Virus record (IMG/VR): IMGVR_UViG_3300025849_000032 | Coordinates: 1-64,000 of that record | DNA length: 64,000 nt | Strand: one strand, 5' to 3' | DNA from: a virus | Shown here: piece by piece, positions 6,624 through 16,255 of the stretch | How the letters are laid out: each line of letters begins with the position of its first letter | How positions within the stretch are numbered: the stretch's first letter is position 1 | Position numbers and translations under genes: made by a program | The notes under the pieces: generated by a model | What the model was told of the DNA's origin: nothing | The model's input: only the letters and a program-made list of their open reading frames with translations | Database searches by the model: none

Positions 6624-7204
6624 TGAAACCTACATACGATTTTATAGTTAGACCAAAAGGGGATAGGTATAATAACTCTATTAAGGTAGGCGACAGTAGC
6701 TTGATACTGAATACTGAAATATTCAACCATCAATACGTTAACCGTATAGGTGTGGTAGATAAAGTACCTCTCTATAATCCTAACAATTTAAACATCGGTG
6801 ACGAAGTATTAGTACACCACAATGTGTTTAGACGTTGGAATAATGTTAAAGGTAAAGAAAAGAACTGCAGAGGGTTTTTAAATGAAAACGAATATCTTGT
6901 ATCTAAAGATCAGATATTCATGTACAAAAGAAGTGAAGCTTGGTTAGCAATGCCAGGCTTTACTTTTGTAAAACCTTTAAAGTCTATAGATGTTTTCAGC
7001 GAAGATCAGGAGAGACCTTTAGTTGGTGTTGTTAAATATTCAGATGGGACTTTTTCACCTAATCAATTAATTGGCTTTAGACCTAGTAGCGAGTATGAGT
7101 TCGTTGTAGATGGTGAAAGGTTATACAGGGTGATGAACAATTTTATTACAATTAAATATGAATATAAAGGAAACGAAGAAGAGTATAATCCAAGCTGGGC
7201 ATAA
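6623..7204 (+). CDS. beta-rich protein, possibly GroES-like
   Basis: A 193-residue protein. It opens KPTYDFIVRPKGDRYNN, continues VNRIGVVDKVPLYNPN and NIGDEVLVHHNVFRRW, and ends FITIKYEYKG. The order of a leading strand, a GVV strand and a GDEVLVHHNVF strand recalls the co-chaperonin beta barrel (GIVV...GDKVLF), with insertions that would roughly double its length. This is a weak resemblance, not a firm family match. If right, the phage has two GroES-type proteins. It starts at a TAATG junction and overlaps the following gene by 47 bases. Confidence 0.5.
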   Translation: MKPTYDFIVRPKGDRYNNSIKVGDSSLILNTEIFNHQYVNRIGVVDKVPLYNPNNLNIGDEVLVHHNVFRRWNNVKGKEKNCRGFLNENEYLVSKDQIFMYKRSEAWLAMPGFTFVKPLKSIDVFSEDQERPLVGVVKYSDGTFSPNQLIGFRPSSEYEFVVDGERLYRVMNNFITIKYEYKGNEEEYNPSWA

Positions 7205-7439
7205 AGCTGTTGAAGAACTCATTAAGGTTGCTAAAGAAGCTATTGTTGATAGTGGTGATGACATCACAGCTGATAGGCTTAAGAACGCTGCAGCAACGAA
7301 GAAACTCGCGATATTTGATGCGTTCGAAATTCTTAATAGAATACAAGAAGAAGAAAACGCTTTAGATCAAGTAGAACAATCTAAAAACCAAGTAAACAAA
7401 CCTAAGTTTCAAGGGTTTGCAGAAGGGAGGAGTAAATGA
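7158..7439 (+). CDS. putative small terminase subunit
   Basis: A 93-residue helical protein starting MNIKETKKSIIQAGHKAV, with EELIKVAKEAIVDSGDD and a later helix KKLAIFDAFEILNRIQ, and a flexible Gln/Asn/Lys tail. The sequence itself gives no decisive signature. The call rests on size, helical character and position directly upstream of, and overlapping by 4 bases, the large terminase gene, where the DNA-recognition subunit is usually encoded. It overlaps the preceding gene by 47 bases, longer than other overlaps here. Confidence 0.5.
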   Translation: MNIKETKKSIIQAGHKAVEELIKVAKEAIVDSGDDITADRLKNAAATKKLAIFDAFEILNRIQEEENALDQVEQSKNQVNKPKFQGFAEGRSK

Positions 7440-9667
7440 TGTACGAGCAATCATTATACAAGACGATAGAACCTATCAAGCTAACTACTATAAGTAGGCT
7501 CAACAAAGGTAAAAAGTGGAAGTACGGATATGATAGAGATAGCGACATTGTAGTCATATCAAAAACAGGACAGATAGGTGAAATATTAGAAATACAAGGG
7601 CTAAAAATAGCTCTACCTAAGGTTCCTAAAGATGTTTTTTCTGCATCTAAAAATAAGTCTCAACAAAGGTGGCGTAGATTTGAATCTAACGAAGCTTTTA
7701 ATAAGATCAAAACTAGATTTGACTGGGACACTTACCCTAAAGAATTTAAAGAGTTCCATTACTCATATATAGACCAGGAGTTTAATAGAAGAGATAATGG
7801 TTTTTGGTTTATGAATAATGGTAAACCGACTTACATTACCGGTAGTTATTACATGTATCTTCAATGGAGCAAGATCGACGTTGGTGCGCCCGACTTTAGA
7901 GAAGCTAACAGGCTTTTCTTTTTGTTTTGGGAAGCTTGTAAAGCAGATCAACGTTGTTACGGTATGTGTTACTTAAAGAACAGACGTTCAGGTTTTTCTT
8001 TTATGAGCTCAGCTGAAACCGTTAACTTAGCTACGTTAGCAGGTGATAGTAGATTTGGAGTCTTATCAAAGAGTGGTGGTGACGCTAAGAAAATGTTTAC
8101 TGATAAAATAGTTCCAATAAGCTTAAATTATCCATTCTTTTTCAAACCAATACAAGACGGAATGGATAGGCCTAAGTCTGAACTAGCCTATAGAATACCC
8201 GCTAAGAAGTTTACGCGCAGAAAGATGGGTGTAAATGAAGAGCAAGACGATATGGAAGGTCTTGATACTACTATTGACTGGAAGAATACGGGTGACAATT
8301 CTTATGATGGTGAAAAGCTAGCGTTACTAGTACACGATGAAAGTGGTAAATGGGAGAGGCCAGATAATATACTGAACAACTGGAGAGTAACTAAAACCTG
8401 TTTAAGGTTAGGTGGTAGAATAGTAGGTAAGTGTATGATGGGTTCAACCTCCAACGCTTTAGACAAAGGTGGTGATAATTTTAAAAGACTTTATGGAGAC
8501 TCAGATGTTACAAAAAGAAATAGAAACGGTCAGACTAAATCTGGTTTATATTCTTTGTTTATCCCAATGGAGTGGAACTATGAAGGATTTATTGACCAGT
8601 TCGGAATTCCAGTATTTGATAACCCAACTGGGGACGTATTCGGACCCCATGGCGAACTAATAGATATAGGTGTTGTAAATTACTGGGAAAACGAAGTTGA
8701 TGGTTTGAAAGAAGATCAAGATGCTTTAAACGAATTTTACAGACAATTCCCAAGATCTGAAGAGCATGCTTTTAGAGATGAAACAAAAAACTCTTTATTC
8801 AACTTAGTAAAAATATACGAACAAGTAGATTATAACGAAGGAAATAAAAACTCTTCAGTTGTAACTACTGGTAATTTCCAATGGGAAAACGGAGTAAAAG
8901 ACACTAGAGTTTTTTTCACACCAAACCCCGCGGGTAGATTCAAAGTTAGCTGGGTACCGAGTGGTGGCATGCAGAATAACGTGATACTTAAGAATGGTGT
9001 TAAATACCCAGGTAACGAACACATGGGAGCATTCGGCTGTGATAGCTACGACATATCAGGAACAGTGGATGGTAAAGGATCTAAAGGGGCTTTGCATGGA
9101 CTTACTAAGTTCAGTATGGAAGATGCTCCAGCAAATACTTTTTTCTTAGAGTATTTAGCTAGACCTCAGACCGCTGAGATATTCTTTGAAGACGTCCTAA
9201 TGGCACTAGTATTTTATGGGATGCCAATACTCGCAGAAAACAATAAGCCTCGTCTATTGTACTATTTACGTAGAAGAGGTTACAGAGGTTTTAGTATGAA
9301 TCGCCCAGATAAGATATGGAATAAGCTTTCGGTAGCAGAAAAAGAAGTTGGTGGTATACCTAACTCAAGCGAAGACATAAAACAAGCTCATGCCGCTGCT
9401 ATTGAGATGTACATAAACGATCACGTTGGCTTGCTTCAGGACGGTACCTATGGTACTATGTATCTTAACGATACTCTTAATGACTGGAGCAAGTTTGATA
9501 TAAATAAAAGAACAAAGTTTGATGCCTCTATAAGTTCTGGTTTAGCTATCATGGCTTGTAATAGGCACATGTATAGACCAAACCCAGAAACTAAAAGGCA
9601 GCCACTTGGTATATCAATATCTAAGTACAAAAATACCGGATTTAATTCAACAATAATTAAAAGATAA
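7436..9667 (+). CDS. terminase large subunit
   Basis: A 743-residue DNA-packaging motor subunit, expected to use ATP to pump DNA into the prohead and to cut concatemers. The Walker B-like segment LALLVHDESGKW has D301 and E302. The region where a P-loop should lie reads YLKNRRSGFSFMSSAE, with no standard GxxxxGK(S/T). A later GAFGCDSYDISG segment is a candidate metal-binding strand of the RNase H-like nuclease. The R-F-P-R-SEEHAFRDE and TGSYYMYLQW stretches fit terminases of large phages. It is followed by the portal gene after 3 bases, the classical order. Confidence 0.85.
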   Translation: MMYEQSLYKTIEPIKLTTISRLNKGKKWKYGYDRDSDIVVISKTGQIGEILEIQGLKIALPKVPKDVFSASKNKSQQRWRRFESNEAFNKIKTRFDWDTYPKEFKEFHYSYIDQEFNRRDNGFWFMNNGKPTYITGSYYMYLQWSKIDVGAPDFREANRLFFLFWEACKADQRCYGMCYLKNRRSGFSFMSSAETVNLATLAGDSRFGVLSKSGGDAKKMFTDKIVPISLNYPFFFKPIQDGMDRPKSELAYRIPAKKFTRRKMGVNEEQDDMEGLDTTIDWKNTGDNSYDGEKLALLVHDESGKWERPDNILNNWRVTKTCLRLGGRIVGKCMMGSTSNALDKGGDNFKRLYGDSDVTKRNRNGQTKSGLYSLFIPMEWNYEGFIDQFGIPVFDNPTGDVFGPHGELIDIGVVNYWENEVDGLKEDQDALNEFYRQFPRSEEHAFRDETKNSLFNLVKIYEQVDYNEGNKNSSVVTTGNFQWENGVKDTRVFFTPNPAGRFKVSWVPSGGMQNNVILKNGVKYPGNEHMGAFGCDSYDISGTVDGKGSKGALHGLTKFSMEDAPANTFFLEYLARPQTAEIFFEDVLMALVFYGMPILAENNKPRLLYYLRRRGYRGFSMNRPDKIWNKLSVAEKEVGGIPNSSEDIKQAHAAAIEMYINDHVGLLQDGTYGTMYLNDTLNDWSKFDINKRTKFDASISSGLAIMACNRHMYRPNPETKRQPLGISISKYKNTGFNSTIIKR

Positions 9668-9670
9668 ATT

Positions 9671-12010
9671 ATGGCAGGGTCTGCGATAACAAATTTTCCT
9701 TCTCAAGCTGTTAGCGATTTAGAGAAGATGACAGATGAGTATGGGTTAAAAGTTGCTAGAGCTATCGAATACGAATGGTTCTCAGGTAATACATCCAAAT
9801 ATAGAAATAATTTTGATAATTTCCATAAGCTTAGACTTTATGCTAGAGGTGAACAACCTATAGACAAGTACAAGAACGAGCTGTCTATAAATGGTGACTT
9901 AAGTTACTTAAACTTAGATTGGAAGCCGGTACCCATAGTACCTAAGTTTGTAGATATAGTGGTAAATGGTATGGCTCAAAGAGCTTATGAAGTTAAAGCT
10001 TTCTCTCAAGATGTTAATGGTACTAATAAAAGAACCGAGTACATGGAGTCAATGCTTAGAGATATAAGATCTAAGGAGTTTAACGAAGCTGCCAATAAAA
10101 CTTTTGGTGTTGACTTATATGAAAACGAAAAAAGTAAAATACCAGATACAGAGGAAGAGTTGGCTTTACACATGCAGCTTAGTTATAAGCAAGCGGTTGA
10201 GTTAGCTGAAGAACAGGCTATAAACGTATTAATGGAAGGTAGTAGGTACGATCTTACTAAGCGTAGAGCTTTGTATGACTTGACTACCATAGGTATAGGT
10301 GCTACCAAAACAACCTTCAATTTTAGTGAAGGAGCTAAAGTAGAGTATGTTAATCCTGCTAACCTAGTCTACTCTTATACAGACTCCCCTTATTTTGAGG
10401 ATATATACTACGTTGGTGAGGTTAAAGAAATACCAATAAATGAACTAGTTAAAGAATTTCCAGAGCTAACAGAGCAAGACATAGAAGAAATAGTAAAAGG
10501 ACCTAGAAGCTCTATGAAGAGCTATCAGGGTAGTAACTCTAACTATAATAGTAAAGACCGCAATAAGGTTGATGTACTATACTTTAATTATAAGACTCAT
10601 AAAAACAACACTTATAAGTTAAAGAAAATGGGTACTGGTGCCGACAAAGTTATACAGAAAGATGATACATTCAATCCTCCAGTTAACATGGAAGGAGATT
10701 TCTCTAAGCTAGAGAAGGTGATAGAGTGCATCTACGAAGGCGTTTTAATATTAGGTACTGATAAGCTTTTAAAGTGGGAGATGGCTTCTAATATGATGAG
10801 AAGTAAATCTAACTTTGATAAAGTTAAGATGAATTATAGCATCGTTGCACCTAGAATGTATAACGGCAAGATAGAGTCTATAGTAAGTAGAATAACTGGT
10901 TTTGCTGATATGATTCAACTTACGCACTTGAAATTACAGCAAGTAATGGCACGTATGGTTCCGGATGGGGTTTACATGGATGCAGATGGTTTAGCTGAGA
11001 TAGATCTTGGTAATGGTACCAACTACTCGCCTCAAGAAGCTCTTAACATGTTCTTCCAAACAGGTTCCGTTATTGGTAGATCGTTAACTGCTGACGGAGA
11101 TCAGAACCCAGGCAAAGTACCAATACAACAAATACAAAACGGCTCTGGTAGTAATAAGATGCAAACCTTAATACAGACTTACAACTATTATCTACAGATG
11201 ATAAGAGATGTTACAGGTCTTAACGAGGCTAGAGATGCTTCAACTCCTGACAAGAACGCTTTAGTTGGTATACAAAAAATAGCTGCTGCAAACTCAAATA
11301 CCGCTACAAGGCATATACTTCAGTCTGCACTTCTTTTAACAGCTGAAACTGCAGAGGCACTATCGTTAAGAATATCAGATATACTAGAGTACTCACCAAC
11401 TAAAGAAGCTTTCGTGCAGTCAATAGGAGCTCACAACGTAGCAACTCTAGAAGAGATAAAAGAATTACACTTGTATGATTTCGGTATATTTATAGAGCTA
11501 ATGCCTGATGACGAAGAAAAGCAAATGCTAGAAAATAATATACAAGTAGCCTTAGCTCAGAAGCTTATAGATTTAGACGATGCTATAGATCTTAGAGATG
11601 TTAGAAATATAAAACTAGCTAATCAGCTTTTAAAAATAAAACGTAAAAAGAAAGCAGATAGAGATCAACTAATGCAGCAGCAAAACATACAAGCTCAATC
11701 GCAAGCAAATCAACAAGCTCAACAAGCAGCGGCTCAAGCTGAGACTCAGAAAGACCAAGCTAGAGCTAGTATAGAAGCTCAACTAGAAGAAACAAAGAAC
11801 AAGTTAAGGATTGATTATTTAAAGCAAGAAGCTTTGGTGAAGAGACAGTTGATGGATCACGAGTTTGAAATAAACCTTAAGCTAAAAGGTATGGATAACG
11901 AAGCTAAAGACAGAATAGAAGAAAGAAAAGAGTCAACAAAAAAGGCTGAATCACTTAAAAAGTTTGAATCATCAGGTAATGATGTAATGGGAGGAGGACT
12001 CGGTTTATAG
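9671..12010 (+). CDS. portal protein
   Basis: A 779-residue protein expected to form the twelve-subunit ring at the capsid vertex through which DNA enters and leaves. Supporting segments are FHKLRLYARGEQP, WKPVPIVPKFVDIVVNGM, the ADMIQLTHLKLQQVMARMVPD helix region and GLNEARDASTPDKNALVG, all of the type seen in portals of Bacteroidota phages. The C-terminal 150 residues are Gln/Ala/Glu-rich (QQQNIQAQSQANQQAQQ...) and likely coiled coil, as in portal barrels that extend into the capsid. Its place between terminase and capsid genes supports the call. Confidence 0.85.
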   Translation: MAGSAITNFPSQAVSDLEKMTDEYGLKVARAIEYEWFSGNTSKYRNNFDNFHKLRLYARGEQPIDKYKNELSINGDLSYLNLDWKPVPIVPKFVDIVVNGMAQRAYEVKAFSQDVNGTNKRTEYMESMLRDIRSKEFNEAANKTFGVDLYENEKSKIPDTEEELALHMQLSYKQAVELAEEQAINVLMEGSRYDLTKRRALYDLTTIGIGATKTTFNFSEGAKVEYVNPANLVYSYTDSPYFEDIYYVGEVKEIPINELVKEFPELTEQDIEEIVKGPRSSMKSYQGSNSNYNSKDRNKVDVLYFNYKTHKNNTYKLKKMGTGADKVIQKDDTFNPPVNMEGDFSKLEKVIECIYEGVLILGTDKLLKWEMASNMMRSKSNFDKVKMNYSIVAPRMYNGKIESIVSRITGFADMIQLTHLKLQQVMARMVPDGVYMDADGLAEIDLGNGTNYSPQEALNMFFQTGSVIGRSLTADGDQNPGKVPIQQIQNGSGSNKMQTLIQTYNYYLQMIRDVTGLNEARDASTPDKNALVGIQKIAAANSNTATRHILQSALLLTAETAEALSLRISDILEYSPTKEAFVQSIGAHNVATLEEIKELHLYDFGIFIELMPDDEEKQMLENNIQVALAQKLIDLDDAIDLRDVRNIKLANQLLKIKRKKKADRDQLMQQQNIQAQSQANQQAQQAAAQAETQKDQARASIEAQLEETKNKLRIDYLKQEALVKRQLMDHEFEINLKLKGMDNEAKDRIEERKESTKKAESLKKFESSGNDVMGGGLGL

Positions 12011-12049
12011 AGAGTTTTAATCTGTTTAGTAATTATATAATATTTTATT

Positions 12050-13216
12050 ATGGTAGAAAATGAAAACAATACGGTTGACGAAACCGTAGATCAAGAGGTG
12101 ACTAAAGTTGATGTGTCAAAGTTTAAAAGCAGTGACAACGACGATGTTATCAAAGTAGATTTAAGTAAACCACTAACCAATGAAACTGAAGAAACAACAG
12201 CTGACCCAGCAGGAGTGGTGGGAGGCAATGAAAACGCCGGAGCTGCAGAAGAGCAAGAAGAGGTACAGCCGCAAGGAGAAGTACAAGAAACAGAAGCATC
12301 AGTACTAGAAGAAGTAACAGACGAAGAGGAAGAAGACATAGAGGAACAAGTTGAAAAAGCTGTTACAGAGTCTGAAGCTACTGGAAGTCCTTTACCAGAG
12401 AATATTCAAAAGTTAGTTGACTTTATGGAAGAAACTGGTGGAGATATAAACGATTACGTAAGTTTAAATAGAGATTTGTCTAACTTAGATAACTCTGAGA
12501 TACTAGACGAATACTATAAGAAAACTAAATCTCACTTATCAGCATCTGAAAGAGAGTTCTTACTAGAGGATAAGTTTGGTTTTGACGAAGACATAGATGA
12601 CGATAAAACAATACGATCAAAAAAAATCGCTTTAAAAGAGCAAGTTGCTGAAGCGAAAGCCTATCTAGACGGGCAAAAGTCTAAATATTACGAAGAGATC
12701 AAAGCTGGAAGTAAGCTCACAAGTGAGCAAAGTAAAGCCGTAGATTTCTTCAACCGTTACAACAAGGAATCTGAAGAAAATAAGAAGCTTACAGACTCAA
12801 CCAAGAAAGTTTTTCAACAAAAAACTGACAATCTATTTAACAGCAAGTTCAAAGGTTTTGACTACAATGTTGGAGAAAAGAAATATAGGTTTAATGTTAA
12901 GAACGTAGATCAGGTTAAACAAACCCAAAGTGATCTGAATAACTTTGTGCAAAAGTTTTTGAACGAAGACAATCAGATGAGTGACGCTAAGGGCTATCAC
13001 AAGTCTTTATTTACAGCAATGAATGCAGATGCCATAGCTCAACATTTTTACGAGCAAGGTAAAGCAGACGCAGTTAAAAGCAATGTAGCTGATGGTAAAA
13101 ACATTAATGTAGATCCTAGGGGCATGCATGGAGGTGATCAACCTGGTGGTTTAAAGGTTAGAGTATTAGGTGAAGACTCTAATGATTTCAAGTTTAAAAT
13201 TAAAAAAAGAAAATAA
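12050..13216 (+). CDS. putative scaffolding protein
   Basis: A 388-residue very acidic protein. The first 130 residues are low-complexity and Glu-rich, followed by a helical section (ASEREFLLEDKFGFDED, SEQSKAVDFFNRYNKESEENKK) and a basic C-terminus ending KFKIKKRK. Acidic helical proteins with a basic tail located just before the major capsid gene are characteristic of capsid scaffolds, where the basic end binds capsid subunits. No protease motif is visible. The assignment is from composition and position. Confidence 0.65.
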   Translation: MVENENNTVDETVDQEVTKVDVSKFKSSDNDDVIKVDLSKPLTNETEETTADPAGVVGGNENAGAAEEQEEVQPQGEVQETEASVLEEVTDEEEEDIEEQVEKAVTESEATGSPLPENIQKLVDFMEETGGDINDYVSLNRDLSNLDNSEILDEYYKKTKSHLSASEREFLLEDKFGFDEDIDDDKTIRSKKIALKEQVAEAKAYLDGQKSKYYEEIKAGSKLTSEQSKAVDFFNRYNKESEENKKLTDSTKKVFQQKTDNLFNSKFKGFDYNVGEKKYRFNVKNVDQVKQTQSDLNNFVQKFLNEDNQMSDAKGYHKSLFTAMNADAIAQHFYEQGKADAVKSNVADGKNINVDPRGMHGGDQPGGLKVRVLGEDSNDFKFKIKKRK

Positions 13217-13238
13217 TTAACTTTAAAATTAAAGAATT

Positions 13239-14744
13239 ATGGCAATTTCAAATGGGTCGTTACTAAACAAAGTACCGTCCGCGCAACAACAAGCTCTAGC
13301 ATCTAATTATATTGACTTCGCAGGAGGTCAAACTGGATGGGAGCAACAGTATTTACCAGATCTTATGGAGAAAGAAGCTGAAGTGTTCGGTCAAAGAACT
13401 ATTTCAGGATTCTTATCGCAAGTTGGAGCTGAAGAGGCTATGACAGCTGATCAAGTTGTATGGTCTGAACAAGGTAGATTACATTTATCTTACGTTGGTA
13501 CAGTAGCTACTGCCGGTGATACTAACGGTACATTTACTGTAGTAAGTGATATTGATGGTTCTGCAGATGGTGAAAATGGTTTTGCGGTAGCAAATCATGG
13601 TGTTCGTGTTAACGATGTAGTTCTTGTAGCTACTGCTGGTATAGTTACTAAATGTTTAGTAGTTGAATCTCCAGCTTCAGCTGTTCTATCTCTTGAACCT
13701 TACGATAAAGCTGATTTGACTGGTCATGCTACAACTGCTAGCGGATCTGTTTTATTAGTTGTAGGTTCTGAGTATGGTAAAGGTCAGTCTTACAGTGACA
13801 TCACTGGTACAGCTGCTGCTAGTAAAAGAACTGCTCTTGCACCTACTTTTAAGTCTTATAGTAATAAGCCTATCATCATGAAAGACTACTATGAAGTGTC
13901 TGGATCTGATGCGTCTCAAATTGGTTGGGTTGAAGTTTCTGGTGAAGAAGGTCAAAACGGTTACTTGTGGTATTTAAAAGCTGAAGGTGATACTCGTGCT
14001 AGATTTACAGATTACTTAGAAATGTCTATGCTTGAAGCTGAGAAAACTGTTGCTAATTCTATCATTGGTTTTGCTGATGGGCAAATCCGTGGTGCTGCTG
14101 ACGGTGGAGCTGGTTCTGCTGGTTCTGAAGGTTTATTCGCTGCTATTGAGTCTAGAGGTAATGTTACTTCTGGTATATCTGGTGTTAACGCTGCTACTGA
14201 TTTAGCTGAGTTCGATGCTATCTTAGCGGAGTTTGACAAGCAAGGTGCTATTGAAGAAAACATGATGTTTGTAAATAGAGCATCGTCTCTAGCTATTGAC
14301 GATATGTTAGCTTCTATGAATTCTTACGGAGCTGGCGGTACTTCTTACGGAGTATTTGACAACGACGAAGATATGGCTTTAAACTTAGGTTTCTCTGGGT
14401 TCAGAAGAGGTTCTTACGACTTCTACAAATCTGACTTCCGTTACTTAAACGATAAAGCTACTAGAGGAGAAATCAACAGAGTTGCAGGATCTGCGGCTAT
14501 TAGAGGTGTTATAATCCCTGCTGGTACTTCAACTGTTTATGACCAATCTTTAGGTTCGAATCTTAAACGTCCTTTCTTACATGTACGTTACAGAGCTTCT
14601 GCTACAGATAATCGTAAAATGAAGACTTGGGTTACAGGTTCAGTTGGAGCTGCTACATCTGCTTTAGATGCAATGCAAATCCACTACTTATCTGAAAGAT
14701 GTTTAGTTACTCAAGGTGCTAACAACTTTATGTTGATGAAGTAG
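13239..14744 (+). CDS. major capsid protein
   Basis: A 501-residue protein starting MAISNGSLLNKVPSAQQQAL. It combines an N-terminal arm, a beta-rich insertion around residues 80-170, a long helix-bearing central part (EMSMLEAEKTVANSIIGFADG) and a C-terminal strand region (GVIIPAGTSTVYDQ, LHVRYRASATD). This fits an HK97-fold major capsid protein in length and arrangement. Codon choice here favours GCT and TCT strongly and the coding region is less AT-rich than its neighbours, as expected for a highly expressed gene. It is followed directly by a strong terminator. Confidence 0.8.
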   Translation: MAISNGSLLNKVPSAQQQALASNYIDFAGGQTGWEQQYLPDLMEKEAEVFGQRTISGFLSQVGAEEAMTADQVVWSEQGRLHLSYVGTVATAGDTNGTFTVVSDIDGSADGENGFAVANHGVRVNDVVLVATAGIVTKCLVVESPASAVLSLEPYDKADLTGHATTASGSVLLVVGSEYGKGQSYSDITGTAAASKRTALAPTFKSYSNKPIIMKDYYEVSGSDASQIGWVEVSGEEGQNGYLWYLKAEGDTRARFTDYLEMSMLEAEKTVANSIIGFADGQIRGAADGGAGSAGSEGLFAAIESRGNVTSGISGVNAATDLAEFDAILAEFDKQGAIEENMMFVNRASSLAIDDMLASMNSYGAGGTSYGVFDNDEDMALNLGFSGFRRGSYDFYKSDFRYLNDKATRGEINRVAGSAAIRGVIIPAGTSTVYDQSLGSNLKRPFLHVRYRASATDNRKMKTWVTGSVGAATSALDAMQIHYLSERCLVTQGANNFMLMK

Positions 14745-14755
14745 TATTTATACTT

Positions 14756-14787
14756 AGACTGGGGCTTCGGCCTCAGTCTTATTTTTT
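14756..14787 (+). terminator. intrinsic terminator after the capsid gene
   Basis: A stem AGACTGGGGC / GCCTCAGTCT with a TTCG loop, followed by a run of T residues. It ends or attenuates transcription just past the capsid gene. TTCG tetraloops give very stable hairpins. Confidence 0.9.
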
Positions 14788-14807
14788 AATTTTTATTATA
14801 TTATATT

Positions 14808-15659
14808 ATGGCTAAAAAGCAAACAAAACCAACAGCAAAGAAAGAAGTTGTTGTAGAACAAGAGGTTGTGGAAGTAATGGAACAACCAACAATTACTAAA
14901 TCTACTAGAGTTGAAAAGACTAATAAAGTCCTCAACGATGGATGGGAACTGAAAGATAGAATTTACAGATTAAAAGGCAATAAAAAACCTTTATCAAGAT
15001 CTATTAAGTCAGCTAACATACACTGGTTTGATGAAGAAAAAGGCTACGAAAGAGAGCTAAAGTATTGTTCCAACCAAAGAACTCCGTTTGTTGATGAAAT
15101 GGTAGGTGACCAAAGACTAGAACATATTGTGTTTAGAAATGGTATGCTGATCGTAGAAAAACAAAAAGTTGTTTTACAGAAATTACTATCCTTGTATCAC
15201 CCAGACGTTAGCACTTTATTTTACGAAGAGATGCCAGTAGCTAATGCTGTTAACGAAATTGAGTGGTTGGAATTAGAGATAGAAGCATTGAATGCTGCTA
15301 GAGATATAGACATTGATTTAGCTGAGGCTGTTATGCGTGTTGAAATAGGCTCTAAGGTGTCAGAGATGAGTTCTAAGGAACTTAGAAGAGATTTGATGCT
15401 ATATGCTAAGAGAAACCCAGAATTGTTCTTAGAGTTAGTAAATGATGACAACGTTGTTCTAAGAAACTTTGGTATTAAAGCAACAGAACTAAACATTATA
15501 AAGTTATCATCAGATCAAAGACACTTTACGTGGGGATCTAACGATAGAAAACTTATGACAGTTCCGTTTGACGAACACCCGTATTCCGCACTTGCACAGT
15601 GGTTTAAAACTGATGAAGGTATGGAGGTATATACTAATATTGAGAAGCGGTTATCTTAA
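14808..15659 (+). CDS. capsid-region structural protein, unknown
   Basis: A 283-residue protein with a Lys/Glu/Val-rich flexible N-terminus (KKEVVVEQEVVEVMEQ), then a folded domain containing WELKDRIYRLKGNKKPLS and a helical C-terminal half (SSKELRRDLMLYAKRNPELFLELV). It begins 20 bases after the capsid terminator. I recognise no family. Position suggests an accessory capsid or head-completion protein. The LYHPDVSTLFYEEMP and FKTDEGMEVYTNIEKRL segments appear well ordered. Confidence 0.6.
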   Translation: MAKKQTKPTAKKEVVVEQEVVEVMEQPTITKSTRVEKTNKVLNDGWELKDRIYRLKGNKKPLSRSIKSANIHWFDEEKGYERELKYCSNQRTPFVDEMVGDQRLEHIVFRNGMLIVEKQKVVLQKLLSLYHPDVSTLFYEEMPVANAVNEIEWLELEIEALNAARDIDIDLAEAVMRVEIGSKVSEMSSKELRRDLMLYAKRNPELFLELVNDDNVVLRNFGIKATELNIIKLSSDQRHFTWGSNDRKLMTVPFDEHPYSALAQWFKTDEGMEVYTNIEKRLS

Positions 15660-15749
15660 CCGCGTCTCTTTAATAACAAAAAAGTAAAAAGCGTCATTAC
15701 AACCCGATGACACACTGAACAATTATAAATTTTTTAAAAGATTGAAAAA

Positions 15750-16163
15750 ATGGGAAGAGTATTTTTTAACACAAGAGTAAATTTAGACACGACGAATTGT
15801 ACTGGCACTGACACTTACGTTATGTTAGCTAGCGACACAGGTAAAACATTTATGGTAAGCGGTGGTGCGCAAGCAATAACGTTACTACCTGCAGCTGATA
15901 TGATAGAAGGTTGGCATTGTAGATTTGTAACTTCAGCGTCTCCAAGTGGAGATAAAACTATTGGTGCTGGGAGTGCTGTAGTAAGCGGCTCATGTCAAGA
16001 TGCTGGTAATGGTGTTGGTTGCGGTACTGATGGTACACCTGTGACTAATATTATTATAGAAGCTGCTTCACAAGCTGGTAACTGGTTAGATATATTTTGC
16101 GATGGATCTGCATATTACTTTAATGCTTCTGCAAGTCAAGACGCAGCATTTACTACGTCATAA
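15750..16163 (+). CDS. small beta-rich structural protein
   Basis: A 137-residue protein starting MGRVFFNTRVNLDTTN. It is rich in Gly, Ala, Ser, Thr and short strands (YVMLASDTGKTFMV, AITLLPAADMIEGWHCRF) and has four to six cysteines. It resembles capsid-decoration or fibre-type beta sandwiches in composition. It is a separate gene with an 86-base leader after the preceding stop. Likely virion component by context. Confidence 0.6.
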   Translation: MGRVFFNTRVNLDTTNCTGTDTYVMLASDTGKTFMVSGGAQAITLLPAADMIEGWHCRFVTSASPSGDKTIGAGSAVVSGSCQDAGNGVGCGTDGTPVTNIIIEAASQAGNWLDIFCDGSAYYFNASASQDAAFTTS

Positions 16164-16255
16164 TAGCTTAACACTAAATAAGCATAAACCCTAATCCTTG
16201 AACTTTAAACCTTAATTCATAACAAATTATTTATTAATTATTAAACAAAAACAAA

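Noticed and set aside
8469-8660. Plus-strand frame of 63 residues inside the terminase gene
   Set aside because: Lies wholly within the terminase coding region in another frame and shows no motif or start signal.
15680-15715. Short inverted repeat GTCAT...ATGAC between genes as a terminator or operator
   Set aside because: Only five paired bases, no U-tract and no second copy, so it is not distinguishable from chance.
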